A DNA stretch of 64,000 nucleotides from Tepidiphilus olei (GTDB lineage Bacteria; Pseudomonadota; Gammaproteobacteria; Burkholderiales; Rhodocyclaceae). The stretch spans positions 37,726 to 101,725 of the forward strand of contig NZ_SBHO01000009.1 of NCBI RefSeq assembly GCF_006980705.1. The letters are read 5' to 3'. Numbering within the stretch: the first letter of the stretch is position 1; each line of letters begins with the position of its first letter. The notes under the pieces are model-generated. The model was not told the origin of the DNA, searched no databases, and saw only the letters and a list, made by a program, of their open reading frames with translations. Positions 21,153-32,416 of the stretch are shown piece after piece. A program made the translations under genes and the position numbers.

Positions 21153-21881
21153 ATGGCTTCGAATGCACCCTCCTTCAGTCCGTTGTATCGGCAGATCAAA
21201 TCGTTGATCGTCCAGGCGCTGGAATCCGGCGAATGGCGACCGGGCGAGGCCATCCCCAGCGAGCAGGAGCTGGCGGCTCGTTTCGGCGTTTCTCAAGGAA
21301 CCGTGCGCAAGGCCGTCGACGAATTGGCCGCGGAGAACGTGCTCGAGCGCAAGCAGGGCAAAGGAACCTTCGTGGTCTCTCACCACGATCCGCGCCAGTT
21401 CTTCCGTTTCCTGCGGCTCGTACCCGACGACGGCAGCCTGACCCAGCCGCAGAGCGTGCCGCTCGACTGCTGGCGCGCCAAGGCGGGACAAGAAGCGGCC
21501 CGCGTGCTGCAGATTCCCGTGGGCGATCCGATCATCATCCTCAGGCGGGTATTGAAATTTTCGGGCAAACCGGTGGTGCTCGACGAAATCTATCTCCCTG
21601 GCGAAGTATTCGAGGGGCTCACGCTCGACACGCTCAAAGAGTGGAAGGGTTCGCTCTACAGTTTCTTCGAGACGCGCTTCGGCGTGCGCATGCTGCGGGC
21701 CGAGGAGCGCATCCGCGCCGTGGCCGCCGACCGCATGGCCGCCGAGACGCTGGGCGTGAAGGAGGGAACGCCGCTTTTATCGGTGGAGCGCGTGACGTAT
21801 ACTTACAATGATCGGCCGGTGGAATGGCGCCGTGGGCGCTATCTCACCACGCAATACCATTACCACAACGAGCTGACCTGA
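21153..21881 (+). CDS. GntR-family regulator, HutC/UTRA subfamily
   Basis: 242 residues. The N-terminal winged helix has PLYRQIKSLIVQALESGEWRPG, then IPSEQELAARFGVSQGTVRKAVDELA (recognition helix) and KQGKGTFV. The C-terminal UTRA effector-binding domain (about 85-240) has ILRRVLKFSGKPVVLDEIYL and the family ending TYTYNDRPVEWRRGRYLTTQYHYHNEL. The effector is unknown; its position between mdh and sdhC suggests a TCA or organic acid signal. It is probably autoregulated through the palindrome at 21085-21105. sdhC starts 79 nt downstream. Confidence 0.88.
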   Translation: MASNAPSFSPLYRQIKSLIVQALESGEWRPGEAIPSEQELAARFGVSQGTVRKAVDELAAENVLERKQGKGTFVVSHHDPRQFFRFLRLVPDDGSLTQPQSVPLDCWRAKAGQEAARVLQIPVGDPIIILRRVLKFSGKPVVLDEIYLPGEVFEGLTLDTLKEWKGSLYSFFETRFGVRMLRAEERIRAVAADRMAAETLGVKEGTPLLSVERVTYTYNDRPVEWRRGRYLTTQYHYHNELT

Positions 21882-21960
21882 GTCGGGTCGGCGAGCGCCG
21901 TTTTTTCGAGGGTGCGTCCGCCGGGGCGGGCGCGTATGTGTGACCAAGGGAGCAAGCGCG

Positions 21961-22353
21961 ATGAGCGAAGCAAGCGTGGCACGAAAGGCGCGGCCCAAGT
22001 TTCTCGACCTGCGGGAAATTCGGCTGCCGTTGCCGGGGATCGTCTCGATCCTGCATCGGATCAGCGGGGCCGGGTTGTTCCTGCTGTTGCCGTTTTTGTT
22101 GTATCTGTTCGACTTGAGCGTGTCTTCACCCGAGACGTTCGCCACCTACAAGGCGATCGTCGGCCATCCGCTGGTGAAGCTGATCCTCTTCGGTCTGCTG
22201 TGGGCCTACCTGCACCATTTCTGCGCCGGCATCCGCTTCCTGCTGCTCGATCTGCACAAGGGCATCGAGCTCGAGCAAGCGCGCCAGAGCGCGCGGCTGG
22301 TGCTGATCGTCAGCCTTACGCTCACCGTGATCCTGGGAGTCTGGCTATGGTGA
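21961..22353 (+). CDS. sdhC: Succinate dehydrogenase cytochrome b556 subunit
   Basis: Membrane anchor of complex II that helps bind heme b and ubiquinone (130 residues). Three membrane helices at about 35-55, 68-90 and 107-128. The family signature PGIVSILHRISGAGL with the quinone-site Ser/Arg and the HHFCAGIRFLLLD segment with candidate heme His are present. AGGGAGCAAGCG precedes the ATG at 21961. It overlaps sdhD by 7 nt. Confidence 0.94.
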   Translation: MSEASVARKARPKFLDLREIRLPLPGIVSILHRISGAGLFLLLPFLLYLFDLSVSSPETFATYKAIVGHPLVKLILFGLLWAYLHHFCAGIRFLLLDLHKGIELEQARQSARLVLIVSLTLTVILGVWLW

Positions 22354-22694
22354 AACGTCTCGTCGTCGGCGCCGGCTACGGCCTGCGCGATTGGCTCGGT
22401 CAGCGCGCCACCGGTGCTTACATGGCGCTCTATACCATCATTTTTGCCTTCTCGGCGCTAACCTTGCCCAAGATGGACCATGAACACTGGTCAGCACTCT
22501 TCTCGGGCGGGCTGATGCGCTTCCTCACCTTCCTCTTCTTCATGTCGCTTGCCTATCACGCGTGGGTCGGCGTGCGCGACATCTGGATGGATTACGTCAA
22601 GCCGCTGGGCCTGCGCCTGGCGTTGCATCTCGTCACGCTCTTCCTGCTCGTCGGCTACGCCGGCTGGGCGGCCAAAATCCTGTGGAGACTCTGA
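22347..22694 (+). CDS. sdhD: Succinate dehydrogenase hydrophobic membrane anchor
   Basis: Second membrane subunit of complex II (115 residues), with three helices. GLRDWLGQRATGAYMALYTI begins the first; AYHAWVGVRDIWMDYVKPLGLR holds the conserved His (heme ligand region) and the Asp-Tyr pair near the quinone site. The ATG at 22347 lies inside the sdhC end, and the stop is 2 nt before sdhA. Confidence 0.93.
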   Translation: MVKRLVVGAGYGLRDWLGQRATGAYMALYTIIFAFSALTLPKMDHEHWSALFSGGLMRFLTFLFFMSLAYHAWVGVRDIWMDYVKPLGLRLALHLVTLFLLVGYAGWAAKILWRL

Positions 22695-22696
22695 CC

Positions 22697-24490
22697 GTGA
22701 AAGTCGCGAAGCATACCTTCGATGCCGTGATCGTCGGCGCCGGTGGCGCCGGCCTGCGCGCAGCGCTGCAACTGGCCGAGGCGGGGTTGCGCACGGCGGT
22801 GCTCACCAAGGTGTTCCCCACGCGCTCGCACACCGTGGCGGCGCAGGGCGGAGTGGCCGCCTCGCTGGGCAACTCCACGCCCGATCACTGGCACTGGCAC
22901 ATGTACGACACCGTCAAGGGGTCCGACTGGCTGGGTGACCAGGATGCGATCGAGTTCATGGTGCGCAAGGCCAACGAGGTCGTGATCGAGCTCGAGCACT
23001 ATGGCATGCCGTTCGACCGTACCGACGAGGGCAAGATTTATCAGCGTCCCTTCGGCGGGCATTCGATGAATTACGGTGAGGCGCCGGTGATGCGCTCCTG
23101 TGCCGCGGCCGACCGCACCGGGCACGCGATGCTGCATGCGCTCTACCAGCGCAACGTGCGCGCGCGCACCCACTTCTTCGTCGAATGGATGGCCCTCGAC
23201 CTCATCCGCGACAGCGAGGGGCACGTGCTCGGCGTTACGGCGCTCGAACTCGAAACGGGCGAAGTGGCGATCTTCCACGCCAAGGCCACCATCTTCGCCA
23301 CCGGCGGGGCGGGGCGTATCTATCATTCCTCGACCAACGCCTTCATCAATACCGGCGACGGTCTGGGGATGGCCGCGCGTGCCGGCATTCCGCTCGAAGA
23401 CATGGAGTTTTGGCAATTCCACCCCACGGGCGTTGCCGGTGCGGGCGTGCTCATCACCGAAGGGGTGCGCGGCGAAGGCGGCATTCTGCGCAATTGCAAC
23501 GGCGAGCGCTTCATGGAGCGCTATGCGCCCAACCTCAAGGATCTGGCCTCGCGCGACGTCGTTGCCCGTGCCATGGTCACCGAGATCAACGAGGGGCGCG
23601 GCTGTGGGCCGAACAAGGACTACGTCCTGCTCGACATCACGCACCTCTCGCCCGAGATCATCATGAAGCGGCTGCCGGGCATCCGCGAGATCGCCATCCA
23701 GTTCGCCGGGGTCGATCCGATCAAGGAGCCGATTCCGGTGGTACCTACTTGCCACTACATGATGGGCGGCATTCCGACCAACTATCGTGGTCAGGTGGTG
23801 ATGCCCAAGAACGGCGATCCCAACGCGCCGGTGCCCGGGCTCTACGCCGCCGGCGAGTGCGCCTGTGCGTCGGTGCACGGCGCCAACCGTCTGGGCACCA
23901 ACTCGCTGCTCGACCTGCTCGTCTTCGGCAAGGCCTCGGCCGAAACCGCCGTGGCCGATATCAAGAGCGGTAACCTGAGCTTGCGTGAGCTGCCCAAGGA
24001 TGCGGCCGAGGTGAGCCTCGCGCGCCTGGCGCGCCTCGAGAACCAGAAAGAAGGCGAGCCGGTGGCCGATGTGCTGCTCGAGCTGCAGCGCACGATGCAA
24101 AACCACGCGGGCGTCTTCCGCTTCAAGGACAAGCTCGAGGAAGGGGTGCAGAAAATCCTCGCGGTCGAGGAACGGGTGCGTCGCACGGCCATCCGCGACC
24201 ATTCCAAAGTATGGAACACGGCGCGCATGGAGGCGCTCGAGCTCGAGAACCTCATCGAGGTGGCCAAAGCGACGATGATCTCGGCCGCGGCGCGCAAGGA
24301 ATCCCGTGGGGCGCACGTGCGCGACGATTGTCCCGATACGCCCGAATTCCCCAACGGGCGCAACGACAAGGAGTGGCTCAAACACACCCTGTGGTTCCGC
24401 GACGGCAACCGGCTCGAGTACAAGCCGGTCAATCTCAAGCCGCTCAACCCCGACACCCAACCCATCGCGCTCGCCAAGCGCACGTACTGA
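22697..24490 (+). CDS. sdhA: Succinate dehydrogenase flavoprotein subunit
   Basis: Oxidises succinate to fumarate (597 residues). Starts at a GTG: VKVAKHTFDAVIVGAGGAGLR places the dinucleotide fold at 11-20 and the covalent FAD His at H45 (TRSHTVAAQGG). Active-site elements QFHPTG, the catalytic Arg region EGVRGEGG and ASRDVVARAM, and HGANRLGTNSLLDLLVFG are all intact. GGAG lies ~12 nt before the GTG. FAD attachment needs SdhE, encoded downstream. Confidence 0.96.
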   Translation: MKVAKHTFDAVIVGAGGAGLRAALQLAEAGLRTAVLTKVFPTRSHTVAAQGGVAASLGNSTPDHWHWHMYDTVKGSDWLGDQDAIEFMVRKANEVVIELEHYGMPFDRTDEGKIYQRPFGGHSMNYGEAPVMRSCAAADRTGHAMLHALYQRNVRARTHFFVEWMALDLIRDSEGHVLGVTALELETGEVAIFHAKATIFATGGAGRIYHSSTNAFINTGDGLGMAARAGIPLEDMEFWQFHPTGVAGAGVLITEGVRGEGGILRNCNGERFMERYAPNLKDLASRDVVARAMVTEINEGRGCGPNKDYVLLDITHLSPEIIMKRLPGIREIAIQFAGVDPIKEPIPVVPTCHYMMGGIPTNYRGQVVMPKNGDPNAPVPGLYAAGECACASVHGANRLGTNSLLDLLVFGKASAETAVADIKSGNLSLRELPKDAAEVSLARLARLENQKEGEPVADVLLELQRTMQNHAGVFRFKDKLEEGVQKILAVEERVRRTAIRDHSKVWNTARMEALELENLIEVAKATMISAAARKESRGAHVRDDCPDTPEFPNGRNDKEWLKHTLWFRDGNRLEYKPVNLKPLNPDTQPIALAKRTY

Positions 24491-24508
24491 CCGGCGGGAG
24501 AATCGACC

Positions 24509-25216
24509 ATGACCCGAGTGGTGCAATTCCGCATCTATCGCTACGATCCCGACAAGGATCAGAAACCCTACATGCAAGACATTTCGGTCGAGCTCGAACC
24601 GACCGACAAGAAGCTGCTGCAGGCGCTCGTGCGCGTCAAGGCCAAGGACGATTCGCTGTCCTTCCGCCGCTCCTGTCGCGAAGGGGTGTGCGGGTCGGAT
24701 GCGATGAACATCAACGGCAAGAACGGCCTGGCCTGCCTCACCGACATCGACAGCCTGGCGCAACCCATCGTGCTGCGTCCGCTGCCGGGCCTGCCGGTGA
24801 TCCGCGATCTCATCGTCGACATGACGCAGTTCTTCAAGCAGTACCATTCGATCACGCCGTACCTCATCAACGACGATCCTCCGCCCGAGCGCGAACGGCT
24901 GCAGACGCCCGAGGAGCGCGAGGAGTTGAACGGCGTCTATGAATGCATTCTGTGCGCGTGTTGCTCGACCTCTTGCCCGTCGTTCTGGTGGAACCCGGAC
25001 AAGTTCGTCGGCCCAGCGGGGTTGTTGAACGCCTATCGCTTCATTGCCGATACGCGCGACACGGCCACGAATCAGCGGCTCGACAACCTCAACGATCCGT
25101 ATCGGCTCTTCCGCTGCCATACGATCATGAACTGTGTCGATGTCTGTCCCAAGCATCTCAACCCCACCAAGGCCATCGGCAAGATCAAGGAGCTGATGGT
25201 CTCGCGTGCGGTATGA
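24509..25216 (+). CDS. sdhB: Succinate dehydrogenase iron-sulfur subunit
   Basis: Carries electrons from FAD to quinone through three clusters (235 residues). The [2Fe-2S] ligands are in SCREGVCGSDAMNI and NGLACLTD; the [4Fe-4S] and [3Fe-4S] ligands are in CILCACCSTSCPSFWWN and CHTIMNCVDVCPKHLNPT. The stop overlaps the sdhE ATG (ATGA, 25213-25216). Confidence 0.96.
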   Translation: MTRVVQFRIYRYDPDKDQKPYMQDISVELEPTDKKLLQALVRVKAKDDSLSFRRSCREGVCGSDAMNINGKNGLACLTDIDSLAQPIVLRPLPGLPVIRDLIVDMTQFFKQYHSITPYLINDDPPPERERLQTPEEREELNGVYECILCACCSTSCPSFWWNPDKFVGPAGLLNAYRFIADTRDTATNQRLDNLNDPYRLFRCHTIMNCVDVCPKHLNPTKAIGKIKELMVSRAV

Positions 25217-25521
25217 CGAGCCCCAAGGGACGGATCCGCTGGCATTGTCGGCGGGCCCTGCTCGAACTCGACCTCATCTTCCAGGATTTCCTGGAGGTCG
25301 AGTTCGACCGGCTTGGCGACGAGGAACTCGCGATCCTCGAAGAGCTGCTGGCATTGGAAGACCACGAACTGTGGGCTCTCGTCAATGGTACCCGTCCCAT
25401 CCCTCGGCCGCATTGGAGCGGGATGGTCGAAAAACTGCGCGGCGTGAGGGTGCACCGGCGCACGCGCCTGACGGGTGAGGAGGGGTTCGGAACCCTCGAA
25501 AACGAAGGAGAAAAAGCATGA
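25213..25521 (+). CDS. sdhE: FAD assembly factor SdhE
   Basis: Small helical protein (102 residues) that promotes covalent attachment of FAD to SdhA. The conserved [14 protein letters not shown] motif (the family RGxxE-type helix) is near residue 12, followed by LSDEEL-like [23 protein letters not shown]. It overlaps sdhB by 4 nt and gltA by 4 nt, so the whole run is coupled. The C-terminal ~25 residues are longer than in E. coli SdhE and not conserved. Confidence 0.88.
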   Translation: MTSPKGRIRWHCRRALLELDLIFQDFLEVEFDRLGDEELAILEELLALEDHELWALVNGTRPIPRPHWSGMVEKLRGVRVHRRTRLTGEEGFGTLENEGEKA

Positions 25522-26813
25522 GCACGGAACGTAAAGCGACGCTCGTCATCGACGGCAAGGAATATCACTATCCCATCCTCTCGGGCACGCTCGGCAACGA
25601 CGTGATCGACATCCGCAAACTCGGCAGCGAAACCGGGCATTTCACCTACGACCCCGGTTTTCTCTCCACGGCGAGCTGTCGCTCTTCCATCACCTACATC
25701 GATGGAGAAAAGGGGGAACTCCTCTACCGCGGCTATCCCATCGAGCAGTTGGCCGAACAGTGTTCCTTCATCGAAGTCGCCTATCTGCTGCGCAACGGCG
25801 AGCTGCCCACCAAGACCGAACTCGAAGACTTCGACAACCGCGTGCGGCGTCACAACATGCTGCACGACCAGATGAACCGTTTCTTCACCGGTTTTCGTCG
25901 CGACGCCCACCCCATGGCGGTGATGGTCGGCGTGGTCGGAGCCCTTTCGGCCTTCTATCACGACGTGCTCGACTTCAGCGACGCCGAGCATCGCACCGTT
26001 TCCTTCATCCGGCTGGTGGCCAAGATGCCCACCATCGTGGCGATGGCCTACAAGTACAACGTGGGCCAGCCGTTCATGTATCCGCGCAACGACCTCTCGT
26101 ACGCGGCGAATTTCCTGCACATGATGTTCGGTACGCCCTGCGAGAAGTACGAGCCCAATCCGGTGCTCGTGCGCGCGATGGACGTCATCTTCACCCTGCA
26201 CGCCGACCACGAGCAGAACGCCTCCACCTCCACGGTGCGTCTGGCCGGTTCCTCGGGGGCGAATCCCTTCGCCTGCATCTCTGCCGGCATCGCCTGCCTG
26301 TGGGGCCCGGCGCATGGCGGCGCCAACGAGGCCTGTCTGCGCATGCTCGAGGAGATCGGCGACGTCTCTCGCGTGGGTGAGTACATCGAGCGCGCCAAGG
26401 ACAAGAACGACCCCTTCAAGCTCATGGGATTCGGTCACCGCGTCTACAAGAACTACGACCCACGTGCCAAGCTCATGCGCCAGATTTGCCACGAGGTGCT
26501 GCAGGAGCTGGGTCTGGAGAACGATCGCCTCTTCAAGTTGGCCATGGCGCTGGAGAAGATCGCATTGGAAGACGAATACTTCGTCGAGAAGAAACTCTAT
26601 CCCAACGTGGATTTCTACTCCGGCATCGTGCAGCGTGCCATCGGCATCCCGACTTCGATGTTCACCTGCATCTTCGCGCTCGCGCGCACGGTGGGGTGGT
26701 TCACGCAGTGGGAAGAGATGATCACCGATCCCGAATACAAGATCGGCCGTCCGCGTCAGCTCTACGTCGGTGCGCCGCGTCGCGACGTCGTGCCGCTCGA
26801 GGCTCGGGGATGA
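25518..26813 (+). CDS. gltA: Citrate synthase (type II)
   Basis: Condenses oxaloacetate and acetyl-CoA (431 residues). The hexameric NADH-sensitive type is suggested by length and the N-terminal domain ([27 protein letters not shown]). Catalytic residues: His in [20 protein letters not shown], His in [14 protein letters not shown], Asp in FYSGIVQ region (PNVDFYSG). GAAGGAGAAAAAGC precedes the ATG. Confidence 0.96.
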   Translation: MSTERKATLVIDGKEYHYPILSGTLGNDVIDIRKLGSETGHFTYDPGFLSTASCRSSITYIDGEKGELLYRGYPIEQLAEQCSFIEVAYLLRNGELPTKTELEDFDNRVRRHNMLHDQMNRFFTGFRRDAHPMAVMVGVVGALSAFYHDVLDFSDAEHRTVSFIRLVAKMPTIVAMAYKYNVGQPFMYPRNDLSYAANFLHMMFGTPCEKYEPNPVLVRAMDVIFTLHADHEQNASTSTVRLAGSSGANPFACISAGIACLWGPAHGGANEACLRMLEEIGDVSRVGEYIERAKDKNDPFKLMGFGHRVYKNYDPRAKLMRQICHEVLQELGLENDRLFKLAMALEKIALEDEYFVEKKLYPNVDFYSGIVQRAIGIPTSMFTCIFALARTVGWFTQWEEMITDPEYKIGRPRQLYVGAPRRDVVPLEARG

Positions 26814-26861
26814 GCCATCGTATGACCGGAACCCAGGCTCAGGCCTGAAAGAGAGATCCCC

Positions 26862-29696
26862 ATGTACAAGGAATTCCAGGACACGACCGTCCTTTTCGGG
26901 GCCAACGCCCCGTTCGTCGAGGAGCTCTACGAGCATTATCTCGTCGATCCGCAGTCGGTCCCCGAAGAATGGCGACGCTATTTCGATGCCCTGCGTCAGG
27001 GACCGGGGCCGGAGCAGGAAGTGCCACACGCTCCGATCCGCGCCGCGTTCGAGCAAATGGCCAAGATGGGGCCGGTGCGCTTCGTCAAGACCGGCACCGA
27101 CGATGGCCAGCGTCAGGTGGGGGTGCTGCAGCTCATCAACGCGCACCGCTTCCTCGGCCACCGCGTCGCCGACATCGATCCTCTGAAACTGCACGAAAAG
27201 CCGCGTGTGGAGGAGCTCGAGCCGGCCACCTATGGGCTCACGGAAGCCGATCTCAACCGCGAGTTCAACGTCGGCTCTTTCCGCGGGCTGGAGAAACAGA
27301 CGGCCACGCTGCGTGAGATCCTCGATGCGCTGCGTCAGACGTATTGCCGCACCGTGGGCGTCGAATACATGTACATCACCGACACGGCACAGAAGCGCTG
27401 GCTGCAGGCGCGCTTCGAGCCGGTGCATGGCAAGGCGAAGCTCACGGTCGATCAGCAGAAACGCATCCTCGAGCGGCTCACCGCCGCCGAAACCCTGGAG
27501 CGCTACCTGCACACCCGCTACGTCGGTCAGAAGCGCTTTTCGCTCGAAGGGGGAGAGTCGGCCATCGTGGCGCTGGACGAGGCGATCCGCGTGGCCGGGC
27601 GGCATGGCGCGCAGGAAATCGTCATCGGCATGGCGCACCGCGGGCGTCTCAACGTGCTGGTCAATGTCCTGGGCAAGCCGCCGGCCATGCTCTTTGCCGA
27701 ATTCGAGGGCAAGAAGGCCGAGGAGCTCACCGCCGGCGACGTGAAGTACCACATGGGTTTCTCGAGCGACGTGCTCACCCCGGGTGGGCCGGTGCACCTC
27801 TCGCTCATGTTCAACCCCTCGCACCTCGAGATCGTCAATCCCGTCGTGCTCGGTTCGGCCTACGCCCGCCAGCAGCGCCGTGACCCGGCCGAGGCCAAGG
27901 ATCAGGTCGTGCCGATCATCATCCACGGCGACGCGGCGGTGGCGGGGCAAGGGGTGAACCAGGAGGTGCTCAACTTCGCCCAGACGCGCGGCTACGGCGT
28001 GGGCGGCGCGGTGCACATCGTCATCAACAACCAGATCGGCTTTACCACGTCCGATCCGCGTGACCTGCGCTCCTCCACCTACTGTACCGACGTCTTCAAG
28101 ATGGCCGAGTCGCCCATCTTCCACGTCAATGGCGACGACCCCGAGGCGGTGGCCTTCGTGATGCAGCTCGCCATGGAATTCCGCAAGGAATTCAAGAAAG
28201 ACGTGGTCGTGGATATCGTCTGCTTCCGCAAGCTCGGACACAACGAACAGGACGAACCGGCGGTGACCCAGCCGCTGATGTATCGCCGCATCCGGCAGCA
28301 TCCGGGCACGCGCAAGCTCTATGCCGATCATCTCGTGCAGAGCGGTGTGATCGCCTCTGACGACCCCGAGCGCTACATCCAGGAATACCGCGAACATCTC
28401 GACCGCGGCGAGCTCCTCTACAATCCCGTCGTGGCCAACGTCGTGCGCAAGCACGCGATCGACTGGACCCCGTTCATCGGACAGGAATATACCGACGAGT
28501 GCGATACGTCCATTCCCGCACCCGAATATCGGCGCCTGGCCGAACGGCTCACCACGATTCCCGAAGGTTTCGAGCTGCATCCGCGGGTGCAGAAGATCAT
28601 CGAGGACCGGCGGGCGATGGGGCTCGGCGAGATCCCGGCCGACTGGGGATTCGGCGAGAACCTCGCTTATGCCTCCCTCGTGGCGCAGGGTTTCGGCGTG
28701 CGCCTGTCGGGCGAAGACGTGGGGCGCGGCACCTTCTTCCACCGCCATGCGGTGCTGCACGACCAGAACCGCGAGCGGCGCGACGAAGGCACTTACGTTC
28801 CGCTGCAGAACATCCAGGAAGGGCAAGCGCCGTTCTACGTCTATGATTCCACCCTCTCGGAAGAGGGGACGCTGGGCTTCGACTATGGCTACGCCATCAC
28901 CGAGCCGAACCAGCTCACCATCTGGGAGGCCCAATTCGGCGACTTCGCCAACGGCGCTCAGGTGGTGATCGACCAGTTCATCGCCTCGGGCGAAGCCAAG
29001 TGGGGGCGGTTGTGCGGGCTGACCCTGCTGCTGCCGCACGGCTATGAGGGGCAAGGGCCGGAGCACTCTTCGGCGCGCATCGAGCGCTATCTGCAGCTAT
29101 CGGCCGAGCGTAACTGGCAGGTGTGCGTGCCCACCACCGCGGCACAGATCTTCCATCTGCTGCGCCGTCAGATGCTGCGGCGCGTGCGCAAACCCCTTGT
29201 AGTGTTCACGCCCAAGTCGCTGCTGCGCCTGAAAGAGGCTGGCTCACCCATGGAAGACTTCCTGCACGGAGGGTATCGTACCGTGATCGGTGAAGTCGAA
29301 GAGCTCGCGCCGAAGAAGGTCAAGCGCGTGCTGCTGTGCCAGGGCAAGATCTATTACGAGTTGCTCGCTTACCGGCGCGAGAAAGGGATAGACGATACGG
29401 CCATCATCCGGCTGGAGCAACTCTATCCTTTCCCGGCAGAGGCGCTCAACGCTGCCCTCAAGCCCTTCGCCCAAGCCAAGGAACTCGTCTGGGTGCAAGA
29501 AGAACCGCGCAACCAGGGCGTGTGGTACTGGCTGCTGTCGCGCCAGCATCTGAAGAACGAGCTCGGGCGCGGTCGTCGCCTACTGCTCGTCGCGCGCCCG
29601 GCCAGCTCCTCGCCCGCCGTGGGGTACCTCGCCAAGCACGTGGCGCAACAGAAGGCCGTGATCGAAGGGGCGTTCGGCCCGATCGAGGCCGATTGA
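26862..29696 (+). CDS. sucA: 2-oxoglutarate dehydrogenase E1 component
   Basis: Thiamine-diphosphate enzyme that decarboxylates 2-oxoglutarate and passes succinyl to E2 (944 residues, full length). The N-terminal docking segment [23 protein letters not shown] is at 18-40; [18 protein letters not shown] and the ThDP motif [17 protein letters not shown] ... NNQIGFTT are in the middle; the transketolase C-half has [19 protein letters not shown] and the end [11 protein letters not shown]. It follows gltA by 48 nt and precedes odhB by 34 nt. Confidence 0.96.
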   Translation: MYKEFQDTTVLFGANAPFVEELYEHYLVDPQSVPEEWRRYFDALRQGPGPEQEVPHAPIRAAFEQMAKMGPVRFVKTGTDDGQRQVGVLQLINAHRFLGHRVADIDPLKLHEKPRVEELEPATYGLTEADLNREFNVGSFRGLEKQTATLREILDALRQTYCRTVGVEYMYITDTAQKRWLQARFEPVHGKAKLTVDQQKRILERLTAAETLERYLHTRYVGQKRFSLEGGESAIVALDEAIRVAGRHGAQEIVIGMAHRGRLNVLVNVLGKPPAMLFAEFEGKKAEELTAGDVKYHMGFSSDVLTPGGPVHLSLMFNPSHLEIVNPVVLGSAYARQQRRDPAEAKDQVVPIIIHGDAAVAGQGVNQEVLNFAQTRGYGVGGAVHIVINNQIGFTTSDPRDLRSSTYCTDVFKMAESPIFHVNGDDPEAVAFVMQLAMEFRKEFKKDVVVDIVCFRKLGHNEQDEPAVTQPLMYRRIRQHPGTRKLYADHLVQSGVIASDDPERYIQEYREHLDRGELLYNPVVANVVRKHAIDWTPFIGQEYTDECDTSIPAPEYRRLAERLTTIPEGFELHPRVQKIIEDRRAMGLGEIPADWGFGENLAYASLVAQGFGVRLSGEDVGRGTFFHRHAVLHDQNRERRDEGTYVPLQNIQEGQAPFYVYDSTLSEEGTLGFDYGYAITEPNQLTIWEAQFGDFANGAQVVIDQFIASGEAKWGRLCGLTLLLPHGYEGQGPEHSSARIERYLQLSAERNWQVCVPTTAAQIFHLLRRQMLRRVRKPLVVFTPKSLLRLKEAGSPMEDFLHGGYRTVIGEVEELAPKKVKRVLLCQGKIYYELLAYRREKGIDDTAIIRLEQLYPFPAEALNAALKPFAQAKELVWVQEEPRNQGVWYWLLSRQHLKNELGRGRRLLLVARPASSSPAVGYLAKHVAQQKAVIEGAFGPIEAD

Positions 29697-29730
29697 GCGC
29701 GCAGTCATACCAGACCGTCAGGAGAATGAC

Positions 29731-30939
29731 ATGTTGATCGAAGTGAAAGTGCCCCAGCTGTCCGAGTCGGTGGCCGAAGCCTCGCTGGTGGCTTGGCACA
29801 AGAAGGAGGGGGAGTTCGTCAAGCGCGACGAGAACCTTGTCGATATCGAGACCGACAAGGTCGTATTGGAGACGCCGGCCCCGGCCGATGGGGTCCTGGT
29901 GAAGATCCTCAAGGGGGATGGAGAAGCCGTGACCTCCGGCGAGGTGATCGCTCAGATCGATACCGAAGCCAAGCCGTCTGTCGGTGCGACGTCGGGGGCG
30001 GCGGCGTCCGAGTCGGCGCAAGCGCCGGCCAAGGGCCAGAGTGACTCCGCCACCACTGCCGCCGTGGCGAGCCCCGCCGCACGCAAGATCCTCGAAGAAA
30101 AGGGCATCGCGCCCGAAAGTGTGTCGGGTAGCGGGCGCGGCGGGCGCATCACCAAGGAAGATGCGCTGGCGGCTCAGCCGGCAACCAAACCGGCCGGCGG
30201 TGCCGCTCCGGTCGCGTCCGCCGTTGCCGTGACGGGGGAACGTCCCGAGCAGCGCGTACCGATGACCAAGCTGCGCAAGCGCATCGCCGAGCGCCTCCTG
30301 CAGTCGAAGAACGAAAACGCCATGCTGACCACCTTCAACGAGGTCAACATGGCTGCCGTCATCGAGCTGCGCAAGAAGTACGGCGAGAAGTTCGAGAAGG
30401 AACACGGCGTGCGTCTGGGGTTCATGAGCTTCTTCGTCAAGGCCGTTTGCGCCGCCCTGAAGAAGTTCCCCATCCTCAACGCCTCGGTCGATGGCGACGA
30501 CATCATCTATCATGGCTACATCGACATCGGCATCGCCGTGGGTTCGCCGCGCGGTCTGGTGGTGCCCATCCTGCGCGATGCCGACCAGCTCTCCATGGCC
30601 GAGATCGAGAAAAAGATCAACGAGTTCGCCGAAAAAGCCAAGGACGGGCGTCTGTCGCTCGAGGAATTGACCGGGGGAACCTTCTCCATCTCCAACGGAG
30701 GGGTGTTCGGTTCCATGCTCTCCACGCCGATCATCAACCCGCCGCAGTCGGCCATCCTCGGCATCCATGCCACCAAAGACCGTCCGGTGGTCGAAAATGG
30801 CCAGATCGTGATCCGTCCGATCAACTACCTCGCCCTGTCTTACGATCATCGAATCATCGATGGGCGTGAGGCGGTGCTCGGTCTCGTGACGATCAAGGAA
30901 GCCCTGGAAGATCCGGCGCGCCTGCTCTTTGGCGTGTGA
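29731..30939 (+). CDS. sucB: 2-oxoglutarate dehydrogenase E2 component (dihydrolipoyl succinyltransferase)
   Basis: 402 residues. The lipoyl domain (1-75) has the modified Lys at K43 in IETDKVVLE. An Ala/Pro/Ser-rich linker is followed by the E1/E3-binding domain ([25 protein letters not shown], about 111-145) and the catalytic domain (from about 170) with [29 protein letters not shown] and the active-site [14 protein letters not shown] hairpin with T-run lies 10 nt after the stop, before lpd. Confidence 0.96.
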   Translation: MLIEVKVPQLSESVAEASLVAWHKKEGEFVKRDENLVDIETDKVVLETPAPADGVLVKILKGDGEAVTSGEVIAQIDTEAKPSVGATSGAAASESAQAPAKGQSDSATTAAVASPAARKILEEKGIAPESVSGSGRGGRITKEDALAAQPATKPAGGAAPVASAVAVTGERPEQRVPMTKLRKRIAERLLQSKNENAMLTTFNEVNMAAVIELRKKYGEKFEKEHGVRLGFMSFFVKAVCAALKKFPILNASVDGDDIIYHGYIDIGIAVGSPRGLVVPILRDADQLSMAEIEKKINEFAEKAKDGRLSLEELTGGTFSISNGGVFGSMLSTPIINPPQSAILGIHATKDRPVVENGQIVIRPINYLALSYDHRIIDGREAVLGLVTIKEALEDPARLLFGV

Positions 30940-30947
30940 TTGCCGTA

Positions 30948-30973
30948 GGGGGCGGCACATGCCGCCCCTTTTT
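30948..30973 (+). terminator. Intrinsic terminator-like hairpin between sucB and lpd
   Basis: ggggcggc (30949-30956), loop acat, gccgcccc (30961-30968), then five Ts. It would make lpd expression partly independent of, or lower than, the upstream genes unless read through. Confidence 0.75.
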
Positions 30974-30994
30974 CGTCATGAGGAGGAAGGATCG

Positions 30995-32416
30995 ATGCAA
31001 AGTTTCGACGTCTTGGTGATCGGCGGTGGCCCGGGGGGTTACGTCGCGGCGATCCGCGCCGCGCAGCTTGGTTTCAAGACCGCTTGTTGTGAATCCAATC
31101 CCTATGCCGACCCCAAGGGTGAACCCCGCCTCGGCGGAACTTGCCTCAATGTGGGTTGTATTCCCTCGAAGGCTCTGCTACACACTTCGCATCTCTATGA
31201 GGAGGCGGCCCATGCCTTTGCGGATCAGGGCATCCGTGTGCAGGGGCTGGCGATCGACGTGCCGGCGATGATGCAGCGCAAGGCCGGCATCGTCACCCAG
31301 CTCACCCAGGGGATCAAGGGGCTCTTTCGCAAGAACAAGGTGACCTTGCTGCCCGGTCATGGGCAGTTTCTCGGTCGCGAAGGGGAGAGCTGGCAGGTGC
31401 GCGTGGGCGAGGAGACGGTGCTCGCCAAGCACGTGATCGTGGCGACGGGCTCCAAGGCGCGCCATCTGCCGAACCTGCCGGTGGATAACCGCATCGTGTG
31501 CGACAACGTCGGTGCGCTCGAATTGCAATCGGTACCCAAGCGGCTCGTCATTGTCGGGGCCGGTGTCATCGGGCTCGAGATGGGGTCGGTGTGGCGTCGT
31601 TTGGGGTCGGAAGTGACCATCCTCGAAGCGCTACCCGACTTCCTCGCCGCCGCCGACGCGGACGTGGCCAAGGAGGCGCTGTCGCTCTTCACCAAGCAGG
31701 GGTTCAAGTTCCAGTTCGGCGTCACCATCGAGGGCGCCGAGGTAAAAGGTGATGGGGCGATCTTGCGCTACCGCGACCAGGAAGGCAAGGAGCAGACGCT
31801 GAAGGCCGACCGGGTCATCGTCTCGGTGGGGCGCGTGCCCAACACCGACGGGCTCGGTGCCGAGGGGGTCGGCTTGCAGGTCAATGAGCGGGGTCAGATC
31901 GTGGTCGACGATCATTGCTGCACGAACCTGCCCAACGTCTGGGCCGTGGGCGACGTGGTGCGCGGCCCCATGCTCGCGCACAAGGCGATGGAAGAAGGGG
32001 TGATGGTGGCCGAGCGCATCGCCGGGCAGGCGGGGCACGTGAATTACGATGCCATCCCGTGGGTGATCTACACGGCGCCCGAGATCGCCTGGGTGGGCAA
32101 GACCGAGGCCCAGCTCAAGGCCGAGGGCGTGGAGTATCGCGTCGGCAAGATTCCTTTCCTCGCCAACGGACGGGCGTTGGGTATGGGGGCGCCGCAGGGT
32201 TTCGTCAAGATGATCGCCTGTGCCAAGACCGACCGCATCCTGGGCGTGCACGTCATCGGGGCGAACGCTTCCGAGCTCATCGCCGAGGCGGTGGTGGCGC
32301 TGGAGTTCGGTGCGGCGTCCGAGGACATCGCGCGCATCTGCCATGCCCACCCGACTTTGTCCGAGGTGATGCACGAAGCGGCGCTGGCGGTCGATCGCCG
32401 GGCGCTGCATTTCTGA
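30995..32416 (+). CDS. lpdA: Dihydrolipoyl dehydrogenase (E3)
   Basis: Reoxidises dihydrolipoyl groups of 2-oxoacid dehydrogenases with NAD+ (473 residues). FAD motif [18 protein letters not shown] at 9-26, redox disulfide C50-C55 in [19 protein letters not shown] motif [14 protein letters not shown], and the C-terminal catalytic His-Glu in [29 protein letters not shown] stands before the ATG. The stop overlaps the zapE ATG by one base. Confidence 0.96.
   Translation: MQSFDVLVIGGGPGGYVAAIRAAQLGFKTACCESNPYADPKGEPRLGGTCLNVGCIPSKALLHTSHLYEEAAHAFADQGIRVQGLAIDVPAMMQRKAGIVTQLTQGIKGLFRKNKVTLLPGHGQFLGREGESWQVRVGEETVLAKHVIVATGSKARHLPNLPVDNRIVCDNVGALELQSVPKRLVIVGAGVIGLEMGSVWRRLGSEVTILEALPDFLAAADADVAKEALSLFTKQGFKFQFGVTIEGAEVKGDGAILRYRDQEGKEQTLKADRVIVSVGRVPNTDGLGAEGVGLQVNERGQIVVDDHCCTNLPNVWAVGDVVRGPMLAHKAMEEGVMVAERIAGQAGHVNYDAIPWVIYTAPEIAWVGKTEAQLKAEGVEYRVGKIPFLANGRALGMGAPQGFVKMIACAKTDRILGVHVIGANASELIAEAVVALEFGAASEDIARICHAHPTLSEVMHEAALAVDRRALHF

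Noticed and set aside
25185..29066. Minus-strand open frame of nearly 1300 codons
   Set aside because: It lies antisense to gltA and sucA, both full-length and strongly conserved; long antisense frames are expected at this GC content, and its translation is His/Asp/Val-rich without motifs.
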